Notes: generated by a model from the letters alone, not told the origin. DNA of 64,000 nucleotides from Candidatus Gastranaerophilales bacterium (GCA_944324865.1 CALUXW010000005.1:1-64000), one strand, 5' to 3'; shown: positions 1 to 9,387, numbered from the stretch's first letter. Translations and numbers: made by a program.

Positions 1-484
1 TGTTTGGCCCCTTGTTTGGACCGTTTATATCAACAAATATCCAGTGATAAGAACCTATCAAAACTAACATTCCATCATTTAGCATAAATGCCTTTGAGGC
101 AGATATAGCTCCCACGTGGGCACCTGTTTTTCCTGTTAAATTTTTCCAATTTCCACCGCATTTTTGGTTTCTATCGGGGCAAATTGTTCCTAACATGATT
201 TTTGAATATGCATCTGTCTGATTTAGCAAAAGTTGGGATGTTGGAACGGTTGTATTTCCTGCACTTGAAAAATCATAGTAAGGCGATATATCTTGCTCAA
301 CTAACATTTTTGTCGCATTTTGAACACTTGAATATGCCTTTTTAAATTGTGATTCAAAAACCTGTGCACGATATTTTGAAATTAATACAGGCATAGTAAT
401 CGCCGCTACTACACCTATTATACCAAGTGTAATAAGAACTTCAGCAAGGGTGAATGCACTATTTTTGCCATTGCGATGTTTCAT
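1..484 (-). CDS. Type IV prepilin-like / pseudopilin protein, 3' end outside window
   Basis: Read on the minus strand from the ATG at 484, the protein starts with a short basic leader, then FTLAEVLITLGIIGVVAA, the class III prepilin cleavage/methylation motif with the conserved Glu five residues after the cleavage point and a hydrophobic helix. The rest is a pseudopilin-like globular part with paired Cys and a WIFVDINGPNKGPN stretch near the window edge. It is a paralogue of the genes at 22660-23085 and 23112-23810. Such proteins are processed by prepilin peptidase and assembled into pilus or type II secretion-like fibres. The C terminus is cut by the window start. A run of ten C lies 66-75 nt upstream of the start. 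Confidence 0.85.
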   Translation of the reverse strand, partial: MKHRNGKNSAFTLAEVLITLGIIGVVAAITMPVLISKYRAQVFESQFKKAYSSVQNATKMLVEQDISPYYDFSSAGNTTVPTSQLLLNQTDAYSKIMLGTICPDRNQKCGGNWKNLTGKTGAHVGAISASKAFMLNDGMLVLIGSYHWIFVDINGPNKGPN

Positions 485-549
485 GTCAACATTATAGCAT
501 ATTTTCATTTTTTTACAACTAACAAATAAGGAGATTAAGCCTAAAAGTG

Positions 550-559
550 CCCCCCCCCC
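550..559. repeat. Homopolymer tract C10 (G10 on the prepilin strand)
   Basis: Ten consecutive C residues lie between the leftward prepilin-like gene (start 484) and the rightward phosphoesterase gene (start 713). Such a long G/C run stands out in this AT-rich sequence. Its place upstream of the prepilin gene would allow slipped-strand changes in promoter or leader length. Confidence 0.8.
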
Positions 560-700
560 GAAGCTATTTTTCGTAAATCTTTCATACCAAAACTCTCCTT
601 TCTTGACTACATTTTTATTATAACAGAAATTTGAAATTTTTTCATGAATATTTATTCTACAAATTTTTTATACGTTTTAATCCGAATATTTTTCTTTGTG

Positions 701-706
701 TATAAT
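701..706 (+). promoter_or_regulatory. -10 box TATAAT, leaderless geometry
   Basis: TATAAT ends 6 nt before the ATG at 713, so transcription should begin at or beside the start codon. No Shine-Dalgarno is present. Confidence 0.6.
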
Positions 707-712
707 ACTTTT

Positions 713-1477
713 ATGAAATATTTAATACTTATTGTTTTAATTTTATTTATTTGGTCTTTTTTTATTGAGCCAAACATCTTAACAGTTAAGAATATTAAAA
801 TTAAAGAACCATCGCTTAAGGGTCTGAAAATAGTTTTTGCCAGTGATTTTCATATAAAATCTTACGAGATGTTCAGGCTAAAAAAAATCGTAAGAACAAT
901 CAACTCCCAAAATGCCGATATCATAATTCTTGGCGGAGATTATGTTAATGGACATAAAAAAGGCTCATCAATGCCAATAAAAGACATATCAAAAGAGTTT
1001 TCTAATTTCAAATCCAAACTTGGCGTTTATGCAGTTGTTGGAAACCATGACGGCTGGCAAGGAAAAGAAGAAGTTATAAAAGAACTTGAAAATAATAATA
1101 TAAATATTCTTTTTAACAGCAACAAATGTTTTGAAAAGTTTTGTATAGCAGGTGTGGATGATCTGCAAACCGGCACTCCTGAGATAACAAAAGCTCTAGA
1201 AAACGTCAAAAATCCTGTTATTTTGGTTTCACATACACCTGATATTATGCCTGATGTTCCTCAAAATGTAAATTTGACACTTGCAGGACACCTGCACGGC
1301 GGTCAAATAAGGTTAAATCAAGCAATAATAACCCCCTCAAAATACGGCAAAAAATACGCAAACGGATACCTTGAAGAAAACGGAAAAAAAATCTACACAA
1401 CTAAAGGTCTTGGAACAAGTATTTTGCCCATAAGATTTAACTGTTTTCCGGAAATTGCAGTCATAACATTTTACTAA
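713..1477 (+). CDS. Membrane-anchored metallophosphoesterase (YkuE-like)
   Basis: Calcineurin-like phosphoesterase of about 254 residues. An N-terminal hydrophobic segment (about residues 2-20) should anchor it in the inner membrane with the catalytic domain outside. The metal-binding signatures are in order: DFH at 45-47, GGDYVNG at 74-80, GNHD at 110-113, SH at 173-174 and GHLHGG at 192-197. Relatives include YkuE/LpxH-like phosphoesterases; the substrate cannot be read from sequence. I chose the ATG at 713 over an in-frame ATG at 644 because TATAAT sits 6 nt before it and no ribosome site precedes 644. Its 3' end overlaps the convergent regulator gene by 4 nt. Confidence 0.85.
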   Translation: MKYLILIVLILFIWSFFIEPNILTVKNIKIKEPSLKGLKIVFASDFHIKSYEMFRLKKIVRTINSQNADIIILGGDYVNGHKKGSSMPIKDISKEFSNFKSKLGVYAVVGNHDGWQGKEEVIKELENNNINILFNSNKCFEKFCIAGVDDLQTGTPEITKALENVKNPVILVSHTPDIMPDVPQNVNLTLAGHLHGGQIRLNQAIITPSKYGKKYANGYLEENGKKIYTTKGLGTSILPIRFNCFPEIAVITFY

Positions 1478-1689
1478 TCAAAATCCAGCAATTCTTTTAA
1501 ATTTACCCCTAAAACGTCTGCTATTATTTTTAATTTGGAAAGTGTAATATCCGTTTTTGCAGTTTCAACCATAGCGATTGTAGAACGAGAAATTCCTTCT
1601 ACATCTAGAAAATCGTCCTGTTTAATATTTTTCTCTTTTCTGATTTTTTTCAGTTGTCGTGCAAACTTTTTCAGATATTCGCTATCCAT
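1474..1689 (-). CDS. XRE/Cro-family transcriptional regulator
   Basis: A small protein (71 residues from the ATG at 1689) that is almost entirely one helix-turn-helix domain of the Cro/CI type: LKKIRKEKNIKQDDF, then a recognition helix ISRSTIAMVE, then LSKLKIIADVLGVNLKELL. An upstream in-frame start at 1716 would add nine residues not typical of the family. It is convergent with the phosphoesterase gene. A 51-codon gene lies on the other strand upstream. No target is evident. Confidence 0.75.
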   Translation of the reverse strand: MDSEYLKKFARQLKKIRKEKNIKQDDFLDVEGISRSTIAMVETAKTDITLSKLKIIADVLGVNLKELLDFD

Positions 1690-1834
1690 GTAAGTTATTA
1701 TCAACCATATTGACACGTCTGAAAATCAGTCTTATTGACATTTTTGCTGTATATTTTTTAATTATATTTCCTTTTTTCTTGATTTTTTATGTTTTTTATT
1801 TTATTATCTAACCTGTAAAAATGAGGATAGGTTT

Positions 1835-1990
1835 ATGGAAAAAAATGTAAAAAAAGAAATGCTTGCATCTATTGAAGTTACTCGAGAAAGTATTAAAAAT
1901 TCTCTGGAAATAGCTCTTGAAAGCTATACAGAGGCTTTTTCCAGACTTGACTTTCTTACATATCTTCTGACAAATAATGAAAAAAAATAA
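1835..1990 (+). CDS. Small helical protein, 51 residues, unknown
   Basis: ATG at 1835 to TAA at 1990, with GAGGA about 7 nt before the start. The product begins MEKNVKKEMLASIEVTRES and ends in NNEKK; it is charged and should be largely alpha-helical. It lies between a divergent XRE regulator and the protease gene. I do not recognise a family. The ribosome site and its place in an otherwise empty gap support it as a real small gene. Confidence 0.5.
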   Translation: MEKNVKKEMLASIEVTRESIKNSLEIALESYTEAFSRLDFLTYLLTNNEKK

Positions 1991-2152
1991 CTTTTTCTCT
2001 CATAATGTGGCATTTTTAAAGAATTATGTTATTATATAGTTAAAAATATTTTTATCCAAAAAATTTTTTCGGAAACTTTTTGAAAAAAATAACATCTTAT
2101 AAATAAGTTGTGCAACAAATGGGTAGAAGTATTTGGAGGAAATATCTTAAGA

Positions 2153-3376
2153 ATGAGAAACATTATGAAAAAAAGTCTTATATTTTTTGGAGCATTTTTG
2201 CTTTTATCGGGCTGGGTGATTAGAGATAATGTCTTTGCTTACAGTCCTGTTGATTTATATGACAATGTCTGGCGTCTTATTAATACAAAATTCGTTGATC
2301 AGTCAAACAATGCTCAAGATTGGTCAAAATGGCGTCACAAATATGACAATCAAATAAAAACCAACGAAGATGCTTATGTCGCAATAAATACAATGATTGC
2401 AAGTTTGAATGATCCTTATACGAAATTTTTGGATCCAAAAGAATTTGCAGAGGAAACAAGCTCTATTAAGGGTTCTTTAAAAGGTATTGGAATTCAAATA
2501 GGTGTTAAAGACGGAAAGTTGATGGTAATTGCACCTATTGAAGACACTCCTGCCGAAAGAGCCGGATTAAAAGCAGACGATGAAATATTAGAAATTGACG
2601 GAGTCAGTACAAAGGGTATAACTGTTGATAAAGCTGCTGACAAAATCAGAGGAAAAGAAGGAACACAAGTTACACTACTTGTAAAACGTGCAGGGATGGA
2701 ACCAAAATCTTATACCATTACACGTGCTGAAATTGAAGTAAAATCTATTTCACAAAAAATTCCTACAGAAAATATCAAAGTTCCTGATGACTTATGCTAC
2801 ATAAGACTAAGCTCTTTTATAAGCAGAAATGCAACAAGTGAATTTGGTACAATTTTAAACAACAACAGAAATAAAAAAGGCTTCATCATTGATTTACGTT
2901 CAAACCCTGGAGGACTTTTAACCAATGCCATTTATATATCAGACATGTTTCTTGATGGCGGAACAATAGTTAGTACAGTTGACAGAGACGGTTATAAAGA
3001 AACTCAAAGAGCATCTGCCGGAGTTTATACAAACAAGCCTGTTGTAGTTTTGATTAACAAAGGTTCAGCATCAGCTTCAGAAATTTTTTCAGGGGCAATG
3101 AAAGACAACCACAGAGCCATAATTATTGGAGAACAATCTTTTGGAAAAGGTCTTGTTCAAGAAATTAATAAACTTCCATACGAATCCGGTATTAATATCA
3201 CTATTCAAAAATACTTAACTCCAAACGGAACAGATATTAATAAAAAAGGTATTACACCTGATATAGAAGTAAAATTAACAGAAGAAGACGTAAAAAATAA
3301 AAATGATGTTCAGCTGAAAAAAGCAATTGAAGTCTTGAGTAAGATGACAAACGGACAAGAAATTGCAGCTCAATAA
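2153..3376 (+). CDS. ctpA: C-terminal processing protease, S41 family (CtpA-like)
   Basis: Exported serine protease of about 407 residues. After a hydrophobic N-terminal signal/anchor comes a substrate-recognition segment, a PDZ domain (GIGIQIGVKDGKL through AGLKADDEILEIDG) and an S41 core with FIIDLRSNPGGLL. The catalytic Ser lies in GSASASE (about residue 307) and the Lys in FGKG (about 330). The family trims C termini of envelope proteins; in Cyanobacteria CtpA matures D1, a role that cannot apply without photosystems. GGAGGA lies upstream of the ATG at 2153; a second ATG at 2165 is possible. A strong terminator follows. Confidence 0.9.
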   Translation: MRNIMKKSLIFFGAFLLLSGWVIRDNVFAYSPVDLYDNVWRLINTKFVDQSNNAQDWSKWRHKYDNQIKTNEDAYVAINTMIASLNDPYTKFLDPKEFAEETSSIKGSLKGIGIQIGVKDGKLMVIAPIEDTPAERAGLKADDEILEIDGVSTKGITVDKAADKIRGKEGTQVTLLVKRAGMEPKSYTITRAEIEVKSISQKIPTENIKVPDDLCYIRLSSFISRNATSEFGTILNNNRNKKGFIIDLRSNPGGLLTNAIYISDMFLDGGTIVSTVDRDGYKETQRASAGVYTNKPVVVLINKGSASASEIFSGAMKDNHRAIIIGEQSFGKGLVQEINKLPYESGINITIQKYLTPNGTDINKKGITPDIEVKLTEEDVKNKNDVQLKKAIEVLSKMTNGQEIAAQ

Positions 3377-3395
3377 AAAGATTTATATTCACGAT

Positions 3396-3428
3396 AAAAA
3401 TACCTGTAATATATACAGGTATTTTTTT
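3396..3428 (+). terminator. Rho-independent terminator after the S41 protease
   Basis: TACCTGTA (3401-3408) pairs with TACAGGTA (3414-3421) around a 5-nt loop. It is flanked by an A run and a T run, and the aroK promoter follows directly. Confidence 0.9.
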
Positions 3429-3432
3429 ATTG

Positions 3433-3438
3433 TAAAAT
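3433..3438 (+). promoter_or_regulatory. -10 box TAAAAT of aroK, leaderless geometry
   Basis: TAAAAT ends 6 nt before the aroK ATG (3445), right after the upstream terminator. No Shine-Dalgarno is seen. Confidence 0.55.
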
Positions 3439-3444
3439 AATTTT

Positions 3445-3954
3445 ATGAGTAAGAATATAATATTAATAGGCATGATGGGGAGCGGTAAAACAACAGTAAG
3501 TAAAGAGCTTTCTAAAGTATTACCGGATTACAAACTTGTCGATATAGATAATGAAATTGAAAAAAGTACGCAGAAAAAAATTTCAGAAATTTTTCTTAAA
3601 CACGGCGAACACTTCTTTAGAATGCTGGAATCCGATAAAATAAGAAAATTTTCTCAAAACACAAACCAAATAATAAGTGCCGGCGGAGGAGCATTTGAAG
3701 ATGAGCAAAACCGCAAAATTCTTTTTGAATGCGGCACGGTTATTTATTTAAAAGCAACAGCGGAAGAAATATACAACAGAATAAAAAATGAAACACACAG
3801 GCCTCTTTTAAAGCGAAATTTTTCTCTTGAAAAAATTCAAAATATTATGGAAAAAAGAGAAAAAAACTACCAAAAGGCAAACCATATAATTGACACAACC
3901 GGCAAAACTCCTTATAATATCGTAAAAGAAATTCTCGGAGTAATAAATGATTAA
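3445..3954 (+). CDS. aroK: Shikimate kinase
   Basis: Cytoplasmic kinase that phosphorylates shikimate at O3 with ATP, the fifth step of the chorismate pathway. The 169-residue length is normal. The Walker A motif GMMGSGKT is at residues 9-16, the DxD of VDID at 33-35, SAGGGAF is the shikimate-binding glycine segment, and R of RPLL lies in the lid. The start has no ribosome site but a -10 box 6 nt upstream. The 3' end overlaps aroB by 8 nt, so the two are one transcription unit with likely translational coupling. Confidence 0.95.
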   Translation: MSKNIILIGMMGSGKTTVSKELSKVLPDYKLVDIDNEIEKSTQKKISEIFLKHGEHFFRMLESDKIRKFSQNTNQIISAGGGAFEDEQNRKILFECGTVIYLKATAEEIYNRIKNETHRPLLKRNFSLEKIQNIMEKREKNYQKANHIIDTTGKTPYNIVKEILGVIND

Positions 3955-5014
3955 TCTTTCCGTTAATATTAAAAGCGAAAACAAGAGCTATCCTATATCT
4001 ATTGAAAATCAATCTATTAGCACAATGAGAGAAAAAATTTTTTCATTTCTAAACGGAAAAAATTTTTTGGTTGTAATATCTGAAAAAGTTGAGAAACTTT
4101 ATGGCAAGGAATTAGGGTTTGAGAAATCTCAAAAGTTTATTTTAAAAGACGGTGAAAAAGAGAAAAATTTTAAAAATTATAAAAAAATTCTTGAAAAAGC
4201 TCTAAAATTAAAACTTACAAGACAAGATGCCATAATTGCCATAGGAGGGGGAGTTGTAGGAGATTTGGCAGGTTTTGCGGCTTCCACCTACATGAGGGGT
4301 ATTAGCTATATTCAGGTTCCAACTACACTATTAGCTTGTGTTGACAGTTCAGTCGGAGGTAAAACAGCCATTGATACAAGTTTTGGGAAAAATCTTGTGG
4401 GAACATTTTATCAGCCCGATATTGTTTTTATCAATCCGAATTTCTTAAAAACTCTTGATGAAAGACAATTTAAAAGCGGTATGGGAGAAGTTATAAAATA
4501 TTCTTTTATAGAAAAGAGTTGCAAGTGTGATGAAGAATTAAATCTAACAAATTTTTTAAGCGATAATGTTCAAAAAATTCTCGAAAGAGAAGAAAAAACT
4601 CTTGCAAAACTTATTGAAATTTGTATAAAATTGAAAATCTCTGTCGTTGAAAAGGATGAAAAAGAAAGTAATTTAAGAAAAATTTTAAATCTTGGTCATA
4701 CATACGGCCACGCTGTTGAAAAAATTACTAATTATAAAAAATATACGCACGGGGAAGCCGTTGTTGAAGGTTTGCGGTTTGCTTTTAATTTAGCTGTCAA
4801 AAAAAATCTAATTGATAAAAATTATAAATATTTCGCCGATGATGTGATAAAAAAATTCAAATTCTGTGAAATTCCTAAATTTGATTTGCCAAAAATGATA
4901 AAATTAATGCAAATGGACAAAAAATCAACATCAAAGTATATTATTTTTATACTTCCAAAAGATTACTCGGTTGTTGAGGAATTCTCTTTTCTACCTGAAG
5001 AAATTCTTTTATAA
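3947..5014 (+). CDS. aroB: 3-dehydroquinate synthase
   Basis: NAD- and metal-dependent enzyme that converts DAHP to 3-dehydroquinate, the second step of the shikimate pathway. Signatures: IGGGVVGDLAGFAAS (NAD binding), VPTTLLACVDSSVGGKTAID, the metal ligands in KSGMGEVIKY, LGHTYGHA and THGEAV. The length (355 aa) matches the family. It starts inside the last codons of aroK. The partner gene aroC lies 10 kb away at 14859-15917. Confidence 0.96.
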   Translation: MINLSVNIKSENKSYPISIENQSISTMREKIFSFLNGKNFLVVISEKVEKLYGKELGFEKSQKFILKDGEKEKNFKNYKKILEKALKLKLTRQDAIIAIGGGVVGDLAGFAASTYMRGISYIQVPTTLLACVDSSVGGKTAIDTSFGKNLVGTFYQPDIVFINPNFLKTLDERQFKSGMGEVIKYSFIEKSCKCDEELNLTNFLSDNVQKILEREEKTLAKLIEICIKLKISVVEKDEKESNLRKILNLGHTYGHAVEKITNYKKYTHGEAVVEGLRFAFNLAVKKNLIDKNYKYFADDVIKKFKFCEIPKFDLPKMIKLMQMDKKSTSKYIIFILPKDYSVVEEFSFLPEEILL

Positions 5015-5030
5015 AAAATTTTATTAAAAT

Positions 5031-5423
5031 TTATGGTTTTTTCTTGAATACGTTTTTTAATTTATCCCAGGCTTTGGTAAAGAAATCAGAGACCTTTGTC
5101 GGTATTTTCTTTGCAATTGGGATTAACTTCGATTTAAATTTGAATCCGGTAAAGATTAGAGCTCCTGCTGTCAAAAGTCCAAATACCCATTTTTTCCAAG
5201 CCGGAGTTTTAACAAGATTATTTTTTGTCTGAGAAGGTTTAAATTCATCAACTTTTGGCTGTTCAAATCCGGGAACTCTTGGGGGATTGTCAAGAAGGGG
5301 AGTTATTGCCGCAGGATTACCTACATACCTTGGAGGCTGTCCCAAAACATAAGATGGTGCATCAAAATCCAATACACCGCTTTGTGCTAACATATCTAAG
5401 TTATCTGCCCAACCAATTGCCAT
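5031..5423 (-). CDS. Small proline-rich protein with one membrane segment, unknown
   Basis: 130 residues, no family recognised. The first 70 are polar and proline-rich with no signal peptide. About residues 80-97 form one hydrophobic helix (WVFGLLTAGALIFTGF). The last 35 are strongly basic and amphipathic, ending in NVFKKKP. This suggests a membrane-attached protein with a basic tail. A weak ribosome site (GGTGG) precedes the ATG. It is convergent with aroB. Confidence 0.6.
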   Translation of the reverse strand: MAIGWADNLDMLAQSGVLDFDAPSYVLGQPPRYVGNPAAITPLLDNPPRVPGFEQPKVDEFKPSQTKNNLVKTPAWKKWVFGLLTAGALIFTGFKFKSKLIPIAKKIPTKVSDFFTKAWDKLKNVFKKKP

Positions 5424-5515
5424 AATACCACCTTTTTATCTATACACTTACTTTTATAAAAAAATTTTTTACTTAAAAATTGCTTTTTAGTCTTTTATTT
5501 GTTAAATTTTGTAAT

Positions 5516-7135
5516 ATGAAAGGGATTATAAAAGACAACAAATATCTTATTTTTCTTTGGTTATTTTGTATTTTAGGGCTTTTGTTTTTTTGCGGACATT
5601 ATCAAGGGATATTAATTGATTTTGGGAGAGAAGTTTACTATCCTCAAAGAATTTTGCAAGGAAAAATTTTATATAAGGATTTATTCAATATATACGGCCC
5701 GCTTGCTTATCAAATAAATGCTGTTTTGTACAAGTTTTTTGGAGCAAAACTTTCCACCCTTTACGGGGCCGGAGTTTTATGTTCTTTATTAACTGTAAGC
5801 GGAATTTTTTTGATTGCCAAAAAATTTTTATCTGAATTTTTGAGTTTTGGAATTGGTTTGTTTTCATTAGCTGTCGGGGTAACCACTTCTGTTATTTTTA
5901 ATCTTCATTTCCCTTATTCTTGGGCTGTTTTGTATGGTTTAGTTGCTTTTTTGTTTTCTCTGTATTTTTTATTAAACTTTTGCGATGATAAAAATTCGAC
6001 AAATCTTTGCATCAGTTCTTTTTTGGCAGGAATTTGCATAACTTGTAAATATGATTTTATTTTATATGGAATTATTGTTTTGTTTCTTATTATCAAAGAG
6101 AAAAACTTTAAAGCTTTATTATCTTTTTTAAGTGTTCCTTTCATTAGTTTCGGGATTTTGTTTATTCAGGGTTTAAGATTTTCTGATCTGGCAAATTTTT
6201 TAATCGTTATAAAAGCAATGGCAAAAAGTAAAACTTTGACATACTTTTATCAAAACAGCGGAATTTATTTTCATCCAAAAGCTTTGGTAACGGATTTTTT
6301 ATTATTTTTAAAGTTTGTTATTCCTTTTTCTGCCATACTTGCCGGCGTTTGTCTGTTTAATAGAAACAAAATCGGATCAATTTCTCTCCAGATTTTTGGA
6401 TGGGTTACTTTTTTGTGGTTTTTTACCGAGAAATATCAAATTGCTTTCGGTTTTTTGCCGTTGGTATTACTGATTTTTGCATTATTCAGTTATAAAAAAT
6501 TTGATTTTAAGCTTTTTATTCTGGTTTTGTCTGCATTAGCTGCGGGGGCGAAAGTTTTTTGGGTGCTTATTTTACAAAGTTACGGAAATTATTACGTTCC
6601 AATTATTTTAATTGCATTTCTGGCTTTGCTTTTTACTTATTTACCTAAAAGACTCGAAAAGGTCGTGGCAATTTATGTTATTATTGCAGGATTATTTATT
6701 TTTATTTCGAACTTTTCTACTCTTAGTTTGCCACAGTATAAAATTACAACAGAGAGAGGAACCATTTATACTCAAAAATATATTGCAGACAGTACAAATC
6801 AACTTATTAATTTTTTGAAAAATCAAAATGGAAATGCAGTTATTTTTCCGGAAGGTATGAGTGTTAATTTTCTCAGTAATACAATTTCTGATGATTATTA
6901 TAACTCCCTTTTACCATTGTATGTTGAAACATTTACGGAAGAAAAAATTATTAATCATTACAGAGAAAATCTTCCTGAATACGTTATTTTTAATAACCTT
7001 AATATGAAAGATTATTATTTCAAATACATTTGCGAAGACTATGCTTTAGATTTTTGCCGTTTTGTAAAAGATAATTATGAAATGGACAAAATAATTGATA
7101 ACGGTTTTCGCTACGTTATTTTTAAACGTAAATAA
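5516..7135 (+). CDS. Polytopic GT-C fold glycosyltransferase-like membrane protein
   Basis: About 539 residues with roughly 11 hydrophobic helices and a soluble C-terminal part. Early residues DFGREVYYPQRILQG and DLFNIYGPLAYQINA resemble the first extracytoplasmic loop of GT39/GT83-type lipid-linked sugar transferases, where an Asp or Glu is catalytic. The usual role is transfer of a sugar from a polyprenyl carrier onto lipid or protein outside the membrane. Substrate is unknown. The ATG at 5516 is preferred because the 12 codons before it add nothing typical; no clear ribosome site is present. Confidence 0.7.
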   Translation: MKGIIKDNKYLIFLWLFCILGLLFFCGHYQGILIDFGREVYYPQRILQGKILYKDLFNIYGPLAYQINAVLYKFFGAKLSTLYGAGVLCSLLTVSGIFLIAKKFLSEFLSFGIGLFSLAVGVTTSVIFNLHFPYSWAVLYGLVAFLFSLYFLLNFCDDKNSTNLCISSFLAGICITCKYDFILYGIIVLFLIIKEKNFKALLSFLSVPFISFGILFIQGLRFSDLANFLIVIKAMAKSKTLTYFYQNSGIYFHPKALVTDFLLFLKFVIPFSAILAGVCLFNRNKIGSISLQIFGWVTFLWFFTEKYQIAFGFLPLVLLIFALFSYKKFDFKLFILVLSALAAGAKVFWVLILQSYGNYYVPIILIAFLALLFTYLPKRLEKVVAIYVIIAGLFIFISNFSTLSLPQYKITTERGTIYTQKYIADSTNQLINFLKNQNGNAVIFPEGMSVNFLSNTISDDYYNSLLPLYVETFTEEKIINHYRENLPEYVIFNNLNMKDYYFKYICEDYALDFCRFVKDNYEMDKIIDNGFRYVIFKRK

Positions 7136-7180
7136 TTTTTATGCTAAAATTGGAAAGAAATAAAAACGAAGAGATAGGAT

Positions 7181-8746
7181 ATGGAAATGGAAAAATTTTA
7201 CATTACAACAGCAATTGATTACGTTAACGGAGCCCCGCATATTGGACATGCATACGAAAAGATTTTAACAGATATAATAGCAAGACATTATTCTCAAAGA
7301 TGTGATGATGTTTATTTTTTGACCGGAACTGATGAACACGGTATAAAAATTCAAAAAACCGCTGCTTCTCAAGGTATTAGTCCACAAGAACTTTGTGATA
7401 TGAATTCACAAAAATTCAAAGATGCATGGAAAGCTCTCGATATTGATTATACAAAATTTATCAGAACAACGGATGAAGAACATGAAAAAATTGTTCAAAA
7501 AATCTTTGATAAATTATTGAAACAAGGAGATATTTACAAACATTCCTACGAAGGTTTGTACTGCCAAGGCTGTGAATGTTTTTTGAATGCTAAGGATTTA
7601 ACAGAAGACGGACTTTGCCCTGATCATTTGAAAAAACCTGAGGTTGTAAGAGAAGAAAATTATTTCTTTAGACTAACAAAGTACAAAGATATTTTGATAA
7701 AATATATAAAAGAACATCCAGACTTTATTGTTCCGGAATTCAGAGCAAATGAAGTTCTAAATCAGCTTGAAGATATTCAAGATATTTCTGTTTCTCGAGC
7801 AAAATCAAACGTTCAATGGGGTATTGATGTTTTAAGCGACAGTGAACAATCTATTTATGTATGGATTGATGCGTTGTCAAATTATATAACAGCAATTGGT
7901 TTTGATACTGAAAAACCTTCTGAAAAATTTGAAAAATATTGGCCGGCTGACGTTCATGTTATCGGGAAGGATATATTAAAATTCCATAGTATTTATTGGC
8001 CGGCATTTTTAATGGCTTTGAATTTACCTTTGCCAAAACATATTTTTGCTCACGGTTGGATAACTATAGATGAGTCTAAGATGTCAAAATCTTTGGGAAA
8101 TGTAATTTCTCCAACATCTGTTCTTGAAAGTTTTAATCTTGAACATTCGGATGCTTTCAGATATTACATGGCATCATCTGCTCCTTGCGGACGTGACGGA
8201 AATTATTCTGATGATGATTTCAAAGAAAAAGTTAATGCACATCTTGCAAACAGTATGGGAAATCTTTTAAACAGAACCTTATCAATGCTTGTAAAATATT
8301 TTGACGGAGAAGTAAAACCCGAATTTAAGGGAGAAAATCCTTTGGCGAAAAAGGCTTTAGGAACTGTACAAATAGTAAAAAATCATTTTGACAATTTTGA
8401 AATAGCTGAAGCTTCACAAGAAATAATTTCTCTTGTAGATGTTACAAATAAATATGTTCAGGATAATGCACCTTGGACACTTGCCAAAGAAGAAAAAATA
8501 GTTGAATGCGGACAAGTTTTGACAAATGTTCTTGATATTATGTGCGTAATTTGTGCACTTATTTATCCTTATTGTCCAAACATTGCAAAAGATATGGCTC
8601 GTCAGCTTTCTTTTGACTTAAAAATTAAACTTGATGATTTGACAGCTGATAATATTAAATTCGGAAAATTAATTTCAAAAGAAGATATCAAACCTGTATT
8701 TTTAAGGGTTGATTCTGAGTTAGCTGACAAATCCGTAAAAAAATAA
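7181..8746 (+). CDS. metG: Methionyl-tRNA synthetase
   Basis: Class I aminoacyl-tRNA synthetase that charges tRNA-Met. HIGH is exact at residues 20-23 (APHIGHAYE). The KMSKS loop is at about 300-304 (SKMSKSLGN). A Cys-rich knuckle (CQGCECF...CPDH) lies in the connective insertion. At 521 residues it is the short form without the C-terminal tRNA-binding domain. Either the ATG at 7181 or 7187 could be the start. A cognate elongator tRNA-Met lies at 43899-43972. A strong terminator follows. Confidence 0.96.
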   Translation: MEMEKFYITTAIDYVNGAPHIGHAYEKILTDIIARHYSQRCDDVYFLTGTDEHGIKIQKTAASQGISPQELCDMNSQKFKDAWKALDIDYTKFIRTTDEEHEKIVQKIFDKLLKQGDIYKHSYEGLYCQGCECFLNAKDLTEDGLCPDHLKKPEVVREENYFFRLTKYKDILIKYIKEHPDFIVPEFRANEVLNQLEDIQDISVSRAKSNVQWGIDVLSDSEQSIYVWIDALSNYITAIGFDTEKPSEKFEKYWPADVHVIGKDILKFHSIYWPAFLMALNLPLPKHIFAHGWITIDESKMSKSLGNVISPTSVLESFNLEHSDAFRYYMASSAPCGRDGNYSDDDFKEKVNAHLANSMGNLLNRTLSMLVKYFDGEVKPEFKGENPLAKKALGTVQIVKNHFDNFEIAEASQEIISLVDVTNKYVQDNAPWTLAKEEKIVECGQVLTNVLDIMCVICALIYPYCPNIAKDMARQLSFDLKIKLDDLTADNIKFGKLISKEDIKPVFLRVDSELADKSVKK

Positions 8747-8762
8747 GAAATTTTTTCTATAC

Positions 8763-8793
8763 AAAAAGCGGCTCACAAAAAGCCGCTTTTTTA
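8763..8793 (+). terminator. Rho-independent terminator after metG
   Basis: AGCGGCT (8767-8773) pairs with AGCCGCT (8781-8787), flanked by A and T runs. Confidence 0.9.
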
Positions 8794-8821
8794 CTTTTTT
8801 ATTTTTTTTTATTGTTTAAGA

Positions 8822-9208
8822 TTATTCATCTTGCTGTTGTTTAATCAAACTCCCGACAGCTGCATACATTGCTGCTGAAATTTCTGATGTTGATGTAAAC
8901 GGTCCGTAATCTTTCATAAATTTTGCTACGTCAAATGTGTTTAAATAATTTTGTAATGCTGCTTCAGATGCTTCTGTTAAGCCGCCAACAAATAATATAT
9001 TTTTTAAATAATTTTCGGCTTTTTCTTCAACATCCGCTTCATCATAATCAGAAGAAGAAAATTCTGTTGTATCTTTTTCTTCTTTTTCTTTTACTGAAAC
9101 ACCGTATTCTTTTGCTTCTTGTTCTTGTGTTTCCTGCGTTTCTTCATCTTCTTCGACTGATGCTGAGGCTGATGTGTAAGCCTTTGAATTTACTCCTGTA
9201 ATTTCCAT
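8822..9208 (-). CDS. Acidic protein with C-terminal FDVxKFMK domain, unknown
   Basis: 128 residues. The N-terminal half is acidic, low-complexity and probably disordered (many E, S, T, Q). The C-terminal 45 residues are ordered and match the C terminus of the divergently transcribed protein at 9388-9756: both carry L-x2-YL-x2-FDV-x-KFMK, then TS, then MY, then L-I/V-K. No signal peptide or membrane helix. I do not recognise the family. A ribosome-site-like AAAGGATAGG lies upstream of the ATG. Confidence 0.65.
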   Translation of the reverse strand: MEITGVNSKAYTSASASVEEDEETQETQEQEAKEYGVSVKEKEEKDTTEFSSSDYDEADVEEKAENYLKNILFVGGLTEASEAALQNYLNTFDVAKFMKDYGPFTSTSEISAAMYAAVGSLIKQQQDE

Positions 9209-9387
9209 ATACCTATCCTTTCTGTAAAATTTTTTACATTACGTATGACGGAAACTATTTTTTTTTTCTTTAATTTTTTGTAAAAAAATATTAACTTGCT
9301 ATTTTTCCTTCATATAGATGATATTATTAAAGTTTTTTTATATTTATCCGTCATCGTTAGAGCAAATTAGCAACTTTGAGGCATCCT

